Source: Verrucomicrobiaceae bacterium (GTDB lineage Bacteria > Verrucomicrobiota > Verrucomicrobiia > Verrucomicrobiales > Verrucomicrobiaceae). From it: a stretch of DNA of 64,000 nt. The position numbers and the translations under genes were made by a program. The notes under the pieces were generated by a model, which was not told where the DNA came from, searched no databases, and saw nothing but the letters and a program-made list of their open reading frames with translations. Positions 17,211 through 25,677 of this stretch are shown here, piece after piece; position 1 is the first letter of the stretch; every line of letters begins with the position of its first letter. The stretch spans positions 992,001-1,056,000 of the forward strand of contig JACKQF010000001.1 of NCBI GenBank assembly GCA_024232965.1. Direction: 5' to 3'.

Positions 17211-18635
17211 CTATGCCCGGTGCCGCCGCAGGACGGCGCGGGCGGCGTTGCTGCCGCACATGCCGTGGACGCCGCCCGCGGGTGGGGTGGAGGCGGAGCA
17301 GAGGTAGAGGCGGGGATTGGGAGTGGCGTAGGGATTGAGGCTGACGATGGGGCGGGTGAGGAGTTGGGCCCAGTTCGCCATGCCACCGACGATGTCGCCA
17401 CCGATGTAGTTGCCGTTGTAGGCCTCCATCTGTACAGTATTGAGCGTGTGGGCGGCGAGAATGCGATCACGGAAACCGGGGGCGAAACGTTCGATTTGCG
17501 CGTTGATGATGTGGCTCATGTCGCGGGTCGAACCTGCGGGAACATGGCAATAGGCCCAGAGAACGTGTTTGCCCTCGGGTGCCCGTGAGGGATCGCAGAC
17601 GGTGGGCTGGGAGACAAGGACGAAGGGGCGATCTGGGTGCTCGCCATGGCAGGCTTGCGCCTCGGAGTGTGCGATCTCATCCAGCGTTCCGCCGACATGA
17701 ACGGTGCCCGCTTTGCGGCAACTCTCATTCAACCAGGGGACGGGGCCGTCGAGGGCGTAGTCGATTTTGAAGACACCGGGGCCGTGTTTGAAGGCATGCA
17801 GGCGGCGTTGATAACCGCTGGGTAGCGCGCTGCCTGCGATGTCGATGAGCTGACGCGGGGAGGTATCGAACAGGACGACTCGGGAGGCGGGGAGTTCCGC
17901 AAGGAAGGTGACTTTGTGGCCGCAGCGGATTTCTCCTCCGAGCGATTTGAGTTCGGCGGCGAGCGCCTCCGCGATGGCTTGTGATCCACCCTTGGCGACG
18001 GGCCATCCGGCAGCGTGCGCCGTCATTTGCAGCATGAGACCGATGGCGGAAGTGAAGGGCGATTCCAGCGGCAGAACGCTGTGCGCGGCATTGCCGGCGA
18101 GGAGGGCGCGGGCGGGTTCATCGCGAAAGGCGAGTTTTGCCAGAGTGCGAGCGGGCAGCATGGCACCGACTCCGAAGCGGGCCATGAGGAAAGGGTGCCG
18201 GGGAAGGCTGAGCGGATCGAGGATGTCGGGGTAGAGCTTGGCGCTGTTTGTGATGAGCGTTTCAAACAGCGCGTGATAGCGCCAGCCATCGCGGCCAAGT
18301 CCGGCGACGGTTTCGTCCAGGGATCGATGCAGGACCGCAGCGCGTCCATTGGCGAGTGGATGCGCCAGTGGTAGCTCAGGCTGAATGAACTCAAGTCCGT
18401 GCCGTGCGAGATCCAGCGATTGAAAAAAGGGCGAGACGACAGCGGTCGGATGCACCGCTGAGCAGACGTCGTGATGAAAGCCGGGCAGGGTGAGTCCCTT
18501 GGTGCGAGTGCCACCACCGATGGTGTCTGCTGCTTCGAGGACGAGGACGCGCCATTGCTTTTGCGCGAGCGTGATCGCTGCAGCGAGGCCGTTTGGCCCG
18601 GAGCCGATGATGATGGCGTCGTAGGCGTCTGCCAT
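17211..18635 (-). CDS. CrtI/phytoene-desaturase-like FAD oxidoreductase
   Basis: The 474-residue protein begins with an FAD-binding Rossmann motif (AIIIGSGPNGLAAAITLA, then VLVLEAADTIGGGTRT) and ends with the C-terminal FAD contact SASTPPAGGVHGMCGSNAA. This layout fits the NAD(P)/FAD-dependent phytoene-dehydrogenase-like family (PYROXD2-like) rather than a proven carotenoid enzyme. No carotenoid synthesis gene is nearby. It starts 3 bp after the pyrF stop and is probably co-transcribed with it. The substrate is unknown. Confidence 0.85.
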   Translation of the reverse strand: MADAYDAIIIGSGPNGLAAAITLAQKQWRVLVLEAADTIGGGTRTKGLTLPGFHHDVCSAVHPTAVVSPFFQSLDLARHGLEFIQPELPLAHPLANGRAAVLHRSLDETVAGLGRDGWRYHALFETLITNSAKLYPDILDPLSLPRHPFLMARFGVGAMLPARTLAKLAFRDEPARALLAGNAAHSVLPLESPFTSAIGLMLQMTAHAAGWPVAKGGSQAIAEALAAELKSLGGEIRCGHKVTFLAELPASRVVLFDTSPRQLIDIAGSALPSGYQRRLHAFKHGPGVFKIDYALDGPVPWLNESCRKAGTVHVGGTLDEIAHSEAQACHGEHPDRPFVLVSQPTVCDPSRAPEGKHVLWAYCHVPAGSTRDMSHIINAQIERFAPGFRDRILAAHTLNTVQMEAYNGNYIGGDIVGGMANWAQLLTRPIVSLNPYATPNPRLYLCSASTPPAGGVHGMCGSNAARAVLRRHRA

Positions 18636-18638
18636 GAA

Positions 18639-19394
18639 TTAGGCGTTCATGGATGAGGCGATGAGGTCGTGCCAGTGCGCTGCTTTTTCAGCAAAGCTGC
18701 GCTCAGGGTCCTGATATAGAATGCCTCGCGAGACATTTACCACCGAGGGTGCGACGCGCCCGGTGCCCTTCAATGCGGCGAGATCGCCCCCCTGAGCACC
18801 GAGCCCAGGAATAAGGAGCGGTACATCCGGAATGTTGCCGAGAACATCGCCGGAAGCATTGGTGAGACCGACAACGAGACCGACCTGAGAGCTGGCCTGG
18901 GTCATGTCGGCAACGATTTGATAAATTTGCCGCTCGCCCGTGGATTGCAGTTCGATATCGGCAGCGCCTGCATTGGAGGTCACGGCGAGGAGGTAGATGC
19001 CTTTGTCCGGGTATTGCAAAAAGGGCTCGATGGTATCGCGGCCCATGAATGGATTGAGCGTGATGGCGTCGGCATCAAGGACCTCAAAGGCTGCCTTGGC
19101 GTAGTAGGCCTGGGTCTCGCCGATATCACCGCGTTTGGCGTCGAGGATTATGGGAATGTCTGATGGGATCTGGCGGCGGATGGTTTCAAGAAGACGCACG
19201 CCTTCCCAGCCGAGCGCCTCAAAGTATGCGGCGTTGGGTTTGTAGGCAGCGGCGTAGGGGGCGGTCTCTTCGATGACCTGGAGAATCCAATTCGCGGTGG
19301 TCTGGTCCGCTGATGTGGCCCGCACATCCAGGCCAACGCAAAGATTGGATCCTGTGGCTGCGATTCGGGCGGCGAGTTTTTCCGTATAGGTCAT
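18639..19394 (-). CDS. pyrF: Orotidine-5'-phosphate decarboxylase (type 2)
   Basis: PyrF makes UMP from OMP, the last step of de novo pyrimidine synthesis. The 251-residue protein has the type-2 family features: NLCVGLDVR at the N-terminus, the catalytic Asp-Lys-Asp array in LDAKRGDIGET (Asp85, Lys87, Asp90), TLNPFMGRDTIEPF, and the phosphate-binding LIPGLGAQGGD. The gene is followed after 3 bp by the CrtI-like oxidoreductase. No other pyrimidine gene is adjacent. Confidence 0.96.
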   Translation of the reverse strand: MTYTEKLAARIAATGSNLCVGLDVRATSADQTTANWILQVIEETAPYAAAYKPNAAYFEALGWEGVRLLETIRRQIPSDIPIILDAKRGDIGETQAYYAKAAFEVLDADAITLNPFMGRDTIEPFLQYPDKGIYLLAVTSNAGAADIELQSTGERQIYQIVADMTQASSQVGLVVGLTNASGDVLGNIPDVPLLIPGLGAQGGDLAALKGTGRVAPSVVNVSRGILYQDPERSFAEKAAHWHDLIASSMNA

Positions 19395-19439
19395 GAAGAT
19401 GGTTAGAGGCGGGGCTGCGCGAGGTCAAGTTGCAGCCCC

Positions 19440-22238
19440 TCATTTCAGCGAAGTTAGGAAGGCCAAAAGATCGGCGGCTTCTTGGGCGGTCAGGGCTTGC
19501 AATTGCCCCTCGGGCATGAAGGAAACGGGCAGAGATTTGCGTGATTTGATCTCGCTTACGGCAATCGATAGTGTTTGTCCGGTGGCAATCTTGAGGTGGA
19601 TCTGGCTGCTGTCTTCTTTGACGATGAAACCGGATTGGGGTCCGGCGCTGGTCTCGATGAGCACTGCCTGAAAGCCTGGGGCGATGACCTTTGACGGCTC
19701 GATCAAGCTATCCAGAATCATATCCCGCGATGCACGGCTTCCGATGTGACTGAGATCGGGTCCAAAATCGCGACCTGTGCCATTGACAAAATGGCAGGCG
19801 AGACAGGCAGCCAGTTTGCCAGTGGGGAGTAGCAGTTCTTTGCCGCGTGAGGCATCGCCAGAGAGATTGAGGAGTGCGGGCCGATCAATGTTCGGGCCGA
19901 GTGTTTGGGCGCGCTGCAATTGTGGCAGGAAGCGTTCAAAGAGGCTATGAATGTTCGCGTCGTTGGACTTTAGAGCTGCTTGGATGATTGCTTCTTTCGC
20001 CTCTCCTGTGATGGTGCCGTTGTCGATTTCATGCATCAAAAACATGGCGTGGGTGGCGGTGTCTGGCGCGGCGGGTCGGTTGATTTTTGCATCACTGCCG
20101 GGCAGTTGTTGAATCCAATCCCACACCACCTGTAGCGCGATCGGGTCAGGCTCGCGAGCTCCAATGAGCGGCATGTGTCCGCTGCCGATGCGGGCGATTC
20201 GGCTGTACAGTGCGGAACTCCAAGGCGCTCCAGGGCTGATGACTTTGGCTTCATCGAGTCCGAAGTCGCCGCGCAGCGGTTTCTCGCCGATGGCGGCGGT
20301 TTGGTCATCGGATAGTTCGGCATTCAAGACGACGGCTACCGAGCCTCCGCCGTTTTGGCGATGGCAATGGGCGCAATTTCCGTGCAACCAAGAGCGCGCA
20401 CGATCCGCCGACGACGCGGTGTCGGTGCTGCTGCCGACAAGGCGGGCGGTGCTTTGCTCGAAGTAGTCGGGATCTGTCAGTCCGAGTTCGACGGCTGCGG
20501 TTTCAGCGGGTTCATCGGCGATGCTGAGCAATTGTTGTGGCTGAAATGCTAGCGCAAAGCCGGCCCAATTCGTGTGGCAGCGGGCGCACTCGCCGCGGGA
20601 GTGATGTTGCCACTGAAAGGGCTCCTTTTTGCCACCACTCTCTAGCTCGATGGTGCTCTGGGCGCCCGCTGCGTCGATGAGTTCGGCGTCAATGCCTGTG
20701 GTGTTCCATTTGTAAATGTAGCCATTCCAGGAGTCGCCGTCGAAGTGGAGCACTTGGGTTTCGATCGGTCGCGGTGCCGTTCCAGGTGTGCTGACGGTGC
20801 GGGCCAAAACGGAGTCGATGGGCCAGAGAGGTTTCGCGCCACGAACGGTGCCGTCTTTATTTTTTTGCAGTCGTGTTTCGATCTTACTGTCCGATCCAGG
20901 CAGGGCAATGAAGCGCTGCGCGATGGTGCCTTCCATCCACATGGGTTCGCGAATTGAAAACGGCAGCACACCGGTGGAGGGCAATTGTTTGGCGGTGTCT
21001 GTGAAGAGTCCTGTCTCGCTAAGTTTGCGTGGAAAATGGGATGGCTGGCCGACGCGTGGATTGGGGATGAGGCGGTGCAGGGTAGTTGGGTTGGCCCAGT
21101 TGGCGTAGTAGAGTTCGCCAGCGTTGGTTTCACCAAAGGTCACGATCTTGTGCGGCGTATCGGCGATCTCTTCGTGGCGGGTGATTTTTTCTCCGTCATG
21201 CCAGAGCGCCCAGATTTTGCCAGTCTCGTAATCGCCGTAAATGTAGGCGCCGCGAAGGTCCGGCAACAAGCTGCCACGATAGACAAAGCCTCCCGTGATA
21301 CTGGCGGCCTCTGCATGAGAATGCGCGATCACGGGTGGCGTGATGGGGGCGAGCGGTGAGGCGAGATTGGGCTTGATGGATTGGGTCGCCTCCATGGCGC
21401 TCCAGCCATGATTGCTGCCGCGCTTAATGAGGTGGATCATTTCCCAAAGTTCCCAGCCAACATCTCCGCACCACAGCCGACCGTCGGGCGCAAAAGCCAT
21501 CTTCCAGGGATTGCGCAGCCCAAAGGCCCAGATCTCGCCGCGAACATTTTCTTTGCCAACGAAAGGGTTGTCTTGGGGCACACTGTAGAGCAGTCCGGCG
21601 CTGGGATGATCCACATCGATGCGCAGGATGTTGGAAAGGAGATCGCTATTGTCTTGCCCGGTATTGAGTGGATCGGGTGGGGCGGGCACTTCGGAATCGC
21701 CTGTGGAGATGTACAGCATGCCATCCGGGCCGAAGCGAAGATTGGCACCGTTGTGTCCGCCGGAACGCCAGGTCAGGAGGATTTCTTCGCTGGCTGGATC
21801 GATGGTCAGCGGGTCAATGGAGCTGAGCTTGAAGCGCGAGAGCTTGGTGCCGTCATCGAGTCCGGATGCTAGTGTGTAGGTGAGGAAAATTTGCTTATTC
21901 TCCTGGTAGTTCGGATGGCAGGCGATGCCATAGACGTGGGTGAGATCTGTGTGCGCTTTGGAGAGATCGATGACGAGGTGTTTTTCTCTGGCATCAGGTT
22001 GATCCGAGACTGACCACACGGGTCCTTTGTCTTCCACCATCAGCAGGCGTGTTTGACCGGGCAGGGCGATGATCTCCAGCACGTTCTGCATGGGTAGCGA
22101 GGTGAAGACCTGCTCGGTGATGTAGGGGCGGGGAGGCTCTGGGGAACCTTGAATGCGGGAGGTCGTCCACGGTTCGCGTGCGGCAAGTGTTGCCGAAAGT
22201 GCGAGCGAGAGAAGGGTTGATGCCAGTCTGAGGGACAT
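19440..22238 (-). CDS. Sugar-dehydrogenase-like beta-propeller fused to tri-haem cytochrome
   Basis: The 932-residue protein starts at the ATG at 22238 with a signal peptide (SLRLASTLLSLALSATLAA). Residues ~45-410 are a glucose/sorbosone dehydrogenase (GSDH, PQQ-type) six-bladed propeller (HNGANLRFGPDGMLYISTGD, AFGLRNPWKMAFAPDGRLW, GSNHGWSAME). A diheme-type region follows with CARCH (551-555) and CAHCH (622-626). The C-terminal ~135 residues are the TIGR02603 haem domain typical of Pirellula/Verrucomicrobium proteins, with CLACH (812-816) and GRDFGPDLSHIG. It is expected to oxidise a sugar or alcohol in the periplasm and pass electrons internally along three haems. Whether the PQQ pocket is intact cannot be judged here. 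Confidence 0.9.
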   Translation of the reverse strand: MSLRLASTLLSLALSATLAAREPWTTSRIQGSPEPPRPYITEQVFTSLPMQNVLEIIALPGQTRLLMVEDKGPVWSVSDQPDAREKHLVIDLSKAHTDLTHVYGIACHPNYQENKQIFLTYTLASGLDDGTKLSRFKLSSIDPLTIDPASEEILLTWRSGGHNGANLRFGPDGMLYISTGDSEVPAPPDPLNTGQDNSDLLSNILRIDVDHPSAGLLYSVPQDNPFVGKENVRGEIWAFGLRNPWKMAFAPDGRLWCGDVGWELWEMIHLIKRGSNHGWSAMEATQSIKPNLASPLAPITPPVIAHSHAEAASITGGFVYRGSLLPDLRGAYIYGDYETGKIWALWHDGEKITRHEEIADTPHKIVTFGETNAGELYYANWANPTTLHRLIPNPRVGQPSHFPRKLSETGLFTDTAKQLPSTGVLPFSIREPMWMEGTIAQRFIALPGSDSKIETRLQKNKDGTVRGAKPLWPIDSVLARTVSTPGTAPRPIETQVLHFDGDSWNGYIYKWNTTGIDAELIDAAGAQSTIELESGGKKEPFQWQHHSRGECARCHTNWAGFALAFQPQQLLSIADEPAETAAVELGLTDPDYFEQSTARLVGSSTDTASSADRARSWLHGNCAHCHRQNGGGSVAVVLNAELSDDQTAAIGEKPLRGDFGLDEAKVISPGAPWSSALYSRIARIGSGHMPLIGAREPDPIALQVVWDWIQQLPGSDAKINRPAAPDTATHAMFLMHEIDNGTITGEAKEAIIQAALKSNDANIHSLFERFLPQLQRAQTLGPNIDRPALLNLSGDASRGKELLLPTGKLAACLACHFVNGTGRDFGPDLSHIGSRASRDMILDSLIEPSKVIAPGFQAVLIETSAGPQSGFIVKEDSSQIHLKIATGQTLSIAVSEIKSRKSLPVSFMPEGQLQALTAQEAADLLAFLTSLK

Positions 22239-22285
22239 CTGCGCATTGTGGCAGATTGGAGTCCCTAGCAAAGACAAAAATAGAG

Positions 22286-24214
22286 CTACTGCACCGACGG
22301 TGCTTCGACGTGGAGTTCAGGTTTCAGTCGGAACAGATGGTAGCTGAACATGGCCTCCGTGCCGGGGTAATCGGCGACGAATTCGAATAGTGCCGGATTC
22401 TGAACGGTCTTCATCACCTCTGGTTGGCGGTTGCCGCTTTCGGTCGTGCCGCAGTAGTAAACGAAGGCTGCACGGCGGTCACGTCTGGCCTCGGCGATGA
22501 CTGCATCGAGATCTGACTGAGTCTTGAGGATACGCACCCGAGGATCGTAGCTCAGCGTCTGTCGATCGCTGACACCAAAGACGGCGGTGATTGCCTCTGG
22601 ATGCCGTTCATGGGCGGCCTCGGCCACGGCTCGGATCGGCTGGCGGTCGTGCCATACGAAGATTGCACGAGCAGGCTGGGTGGCGATGCCGAAGAGAGTG
22701 ATCGTTGCCAAGATGGCGAGACTGCCGACGGCTTCTGCGCGTGCAAAAATCCGGCTGAGCGCCAAGGGGATGGCGAGACAAATCGGGATCATCAGATAGA
22801 GGAGATACCAGACTAGCAGAGACTCTCCCGACAACATGTTTTGAACGATCGAAATGGCACCCGCAGCAAAAATGGCCACGATGGCCAGCCGTCCCGCACT
22901 GCGACGAAACATTGCCCAGGCGATTCCGCCTGCCGCTAGGCCTGGCAGCACGATTCCCATAACAGGCCACCACAGTGGAGAGCGTGCAGCCTCGGCGATC
23001 CAGCTGGTGCCGATGTGTTGGGTGGGTTCGGGGTTGTTGTAGAGCAGTCCCGACATCAGGTGGCTGCCAAAGTCCCGCAGCCAAGATGCGCCGATGGGCG
23101 TGTGCAGGATCTCTGCGCTCTTCAAATAAGCGGCGATCTGTGGGATGGAAGGCAACATCCAGATCAGGACGGGGATGGCGGAGAGCAGATTGAATGCAAT
23201 GAGGGTTGGGATGCGGCGTGCTTCTCTGCGCAGCAAAAGCTCGACCAGCATGATTGCGTTCAGAGCGATAGCGACATAGAGCGATCCAGCGAAGCTGAGG
23301 AGGAATCCCGCCTGAGCGATGGCGAAGACTAACCACGAGAGCACCTTGTCGCGTCGCAGTGCGTGCAGGAGAGCCATGAGGCTGAGGCAAATGAAGAACA
23401 GCATGAAGGAGTAGCCCTTCGCTTCAAAAGAATAGCGGATATGCCATGGATGCAATGCTAGCAGCGCCGACGCACCGAGCCCGACCCAAGTGCCGCCGAG
23501 TTCAAGCCCGATCATAGCCACAAAGACTATGGTCAGGATGCTGGCGATGACGGCAGGTGTGCGCAGGGTGATCTCGTTGAATTCGTGCGGGCCTGTGCCG
23601 CTGGCAAAGCGCCAAGTGGTGAGCGCCAGTCGCGTGATGGCGGAGTTGAGGAGGTGATTGTTGACGTGTTCGTTGAGGAAAAGCGTCTCCTCCCACTTCA
23701 CGGGTTCGAACTCGAGTCGACCACTTTTTTGCATCTCGAATTCCCCGTGGGCATAGCGCCGCATGGCGTATTCCTCGTCATTCCAAAGGCTATGATTCAT
23801 TCCCGGGACGCGGAAAAAAACAGAAGTGCCAAGGACCACCAGCATGCCCAAATGAAACATCGGGCCAGGCTGTGGTCGCGGCGGGGCCGGGCGGACGGGA
23901 TGGGTGCGTCGGTTGGGTACCCAGAGGGGAGCCGTAAAGAGCAGTGTGGCACAGACTCCAGCGGACGCTGCACAGCCCCACCACACGCCGATGATGCCCC
24001 ATTCTTTGGCGCGGAATTCCTGGCCTGCGGCGGTACGTTTTTGCACCTCTGCTCCCCAGGGGCGAGGTCCGGTCGCGACGTAGCGCCCTGTGATTCCACC
24101 GAGCACCAGAATTAGGATCAGTAGCGCGATGCCGCTACGTCCAAATTGATTACGCATCCGCTGGACGATGCCTCGCGGAGCGGGAGCTATTTCGGAAGAA
24201 GTATCAGAAGGCAT
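22286..24214 (-). CDS. GT39/ArnT-like membrane glycosyltransferase
   Basis: The 642-residue integral membrane protein has about a dozen hydrophobic segments (for example GIALLILILVLGGITG and ILTIVFVAMIGLELGG) followed by a short soluble C-terminal domain. The first large loop carries LWNDEEYAMRRYAHGEF, whose Asp-Glu pair is the catalytic motif expected in GT-C enzymes of the dolichyl-phosphate-mannose/ArnT (PMT_2) group. It would transfer a lipid-linked sugar to an envelope acceptor; donor and acceptor are unknown. It lies 47 bp upstream of the tri-haem gene on the same strand and is divergent from metY. Confidence 0.8.
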   Translation of the reverse strand: MPSDTSSEIAPAPRGIVQRMRNQFGRSGIALLILILVLGGITGRYVATGPRPWGAEVQKRTAAGQEFRAKEWGIIGVWWGCAASAGVCATLLFTAPLWVPNRRTHPVRPAPPRPQPGPMFHLGMLVVLGTSVFFRVPGMNHSLWNDEEYAMRRYAHGEFEMQKSGRLEFEPVKWEETLFLNEHVNNHLLNSAITRLALTTWRFASGTGPHEFNEITLRTPAVIASILTIVFVAMIGLELGGTWVGLGASALLALHPWHIRYSFEAKGYSFMLFFICLSLMALLHALRRDKVLSWLVFAIAQAGFLLSFAGSLYVAIALNAIMLVELLLRREARRIPTLIAFNLLSAIPVLIWMLPSIPQIAAYLKSAEILHTPIGASWLRDFGSHLMSGLLYNNPEPTQHIGTSWIAEAARSPLWWPVMGIVLPGLAAGGIAWAMFRRSAGRLAIVAIFAAGAISIVQNMLSGESLLVWYLLYLMIPICLAIPLALSRIFARAEAVGSLAILATITLFGIATQPARAIFVWHDRQPIRAVAEAAHERHPEAITAVFGVSDRQTLSYDPRVRILKTQSDLDAVIAEARRDRRAAFVYYCGTTESGNRQPEVMKTVQNPALFEFVADYPGTEAMFSYHLFRLKPELHVEAPSVQ

Positions 24215-24285
24215 TGACGCAAATTTGGGCTTCCCCTATGCTGACCGTCCTTAGCCTATTGGCAACCACCAAACGCATACCATCC

Positions 24286-25563
24286 ATGAAACTTGAGACC
24301 CTTTGCCTCCACGGAGGTCATACCCCCGATCCAACCACTTTGTCCCGCGCTGTGCCGGTCTACCGCACCGCCAGCTACGTTTTCAAAAACACCGAACACG
24401 CGGCCAATCTATTTGCCCTCAAGGAACTGGGGAACATTTACACCCGTCTAATGAATCCGACGACGGACGTGATGGAAAAGCGTGTTGCTCTGCTGGAAGG
24501 CGCCCACGAAATGGCCGGTCTCGGTGTGGCGAGTGGCACCAGTGCGGTGTTTTATTCGATCATCAACCTCGCTCAGGCCGGGGATAATATCGTGTCTGCC
24601 CGCAATCTTTACGGCGGCACCTACACGCAGTTCAACGACATCCTCCCAGCGCTCGGCATTACGGTGAAGTTTGTGGATTCGACGGATCCTGAAAACTTCC
24701 GTGCCGCTATCGATGACAAAACGCGTGCCGTGTTTTGCGAAACGGTGTCCAATCCAGCATTGGAAATTGCTGATCTTGAGGCGATCTCAAAAATCGCTCA
24801 CGAATTTGGCTTGCCACTGATCGTGGACAGTACCTTTAGCACGCCTTACCTGACACAACCTCTAGCTCATGGTGCGGACATCGTGGTGCATTCCATGACG
24901 AAGTGGTTTGGGGGGCATGGCGTCGGCATCGGTGGTGTCGTGATTGATAGCGGTAAATTCAACTGGGCGGCTGGGCGTCACCCGCTATTCACGAATCCTG
25001 ACAACAGCTATCACGGTCTGCGCTGGGGGATTGATCTGCCAGCGCCACTGCTGCCACTGGCCTACATCCTGCGCATGCGCACGGGGCCATTGCGCAATCT
25101 TGGTGCTTGTATCTCGCCAGACAATTCGTGGCACTTGCTCCAGGGTATTGAGACGCTGCCATTGCGCATGGAGCGCCATTGCGAAAACTCACTGGCCGTC
25201 GCCAAGCATCTGCAGAGCCATCCAGCAGTCAGTTGGGTGCGTTATCCTGGTCTTGAGGGTGATCCTCAATATGCGGCCAACCAAAAGTATCTGCGCGGCA
25301 AGGGCGGTTCGATGGTGGTCTTTGGCATCAAGGGCGGGCAGGAAGCTGGCGCGAAGTTCATCAACAAGCTAGGCCTCTTCAGTCACCTCGCCAACGTTGG
25401 GGATGCGAAATCTTTGGCGATTCACCCTGCGTCCACGACTCACAGCCAGCTCACTGAAGAGCAACAGGCTGCGGGTGGTATCACGCCTGACTTGGTGCGT
25501 CTGAGCGTCGGTCTCGAACACATCGACGATATCCTCGCCGATCTGGATCAAGCCTTGGCGTAA
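24286..25563 (+). CDS. metY: O-acetylhomoserine sulfhydrylase (MetY type)
   Basis: MetY makes homocysteine directly from O-acetylhomoserine and sulfide with PLP. The 425-residue protein starts at 24286 with the family's characteristic KLETLCLHGGHTPD. The PLP lysine is Lys206 in VVHSMTKWFGGHG; YTRLMNPTTDVMEKRVA, GDNIVSARNLYGGTY and the C-terminal LVRLSVGLEHIDDILADL are diagnostic of the Cys/Met-metabolism family. Extension upstream to 24214 would add an unlikely leader. It is monocistronic, with a strong terminator 26 bp after the stop and a 71-bp leader shared with the divergent membrane-protein gene. Confidence 0.95.
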   Translation: MKLETLCLHGGHTPDPTTLSRAVPVYRTASYVFKNTEHAANLFALKELGNIYTRLMNPTTDVMEKRVALLEGAHEMAGLGVASGTSAVFYSIINLAQAGDNIVSARNLYGGTYTQFNDILPALGITVKFVDSTDPENFRAAIDDKTRAVFCETVSNPALEIADLEAISKIAHEFGLPLIVDSTFSTPYLTQPLAHGADIVVHSMTKWFGGHGVGIGGVVIDSGKFNWAAGRHPLFTNPDNSYHGLRWGIDLPAPLLPLAYILRMRTGPLRNLGACISPDNSWHLLQGIETLPLRMERHCENSLAVAKHLQSHPAVSWVRYPGLEGDPQYAANQKYLRGKGGSMVVFGIKGGQEAGAKFINKLGLFSHLANVGDAKSLAIHPASTTHSQLTEEQQAAGGITPDLVRLSVGLEHIDDILADLDQALA

Positions 25564-25588
25564 GGTCTGAGCGATAAATTGATACAAG

Positions 25589-25625
25589 AGAGCGATGGGA
25601 CTTGTGTGTCCCATCGCTCTTTTTT
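25589..25625 (+). terminator. Rho-independent terminator of metY
   Basis: A perfect 13-bp stem (AGAGCGATGGGAC with its complement) closes a 6-base loop (25602-25607) and is followed by a T-run. It lies just after the metY stop. On the minus strand it lacks a good T-run, so it acts mainly on metY transcripts. Confidence 0.95.
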
Positions 25626-25677
25626 GTGATTCGATTGGAGCGTGCAGCCTTGATGTCGATCGCCCCAAAACAAGCCC

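Noticed and set aside
24215..24285. SAM-I riboswitch before metY (GGCAACC word)
   Set aside because: The leader is too short for the four-way junction and only a few bases fit; kept only as a low-interest structured leader.
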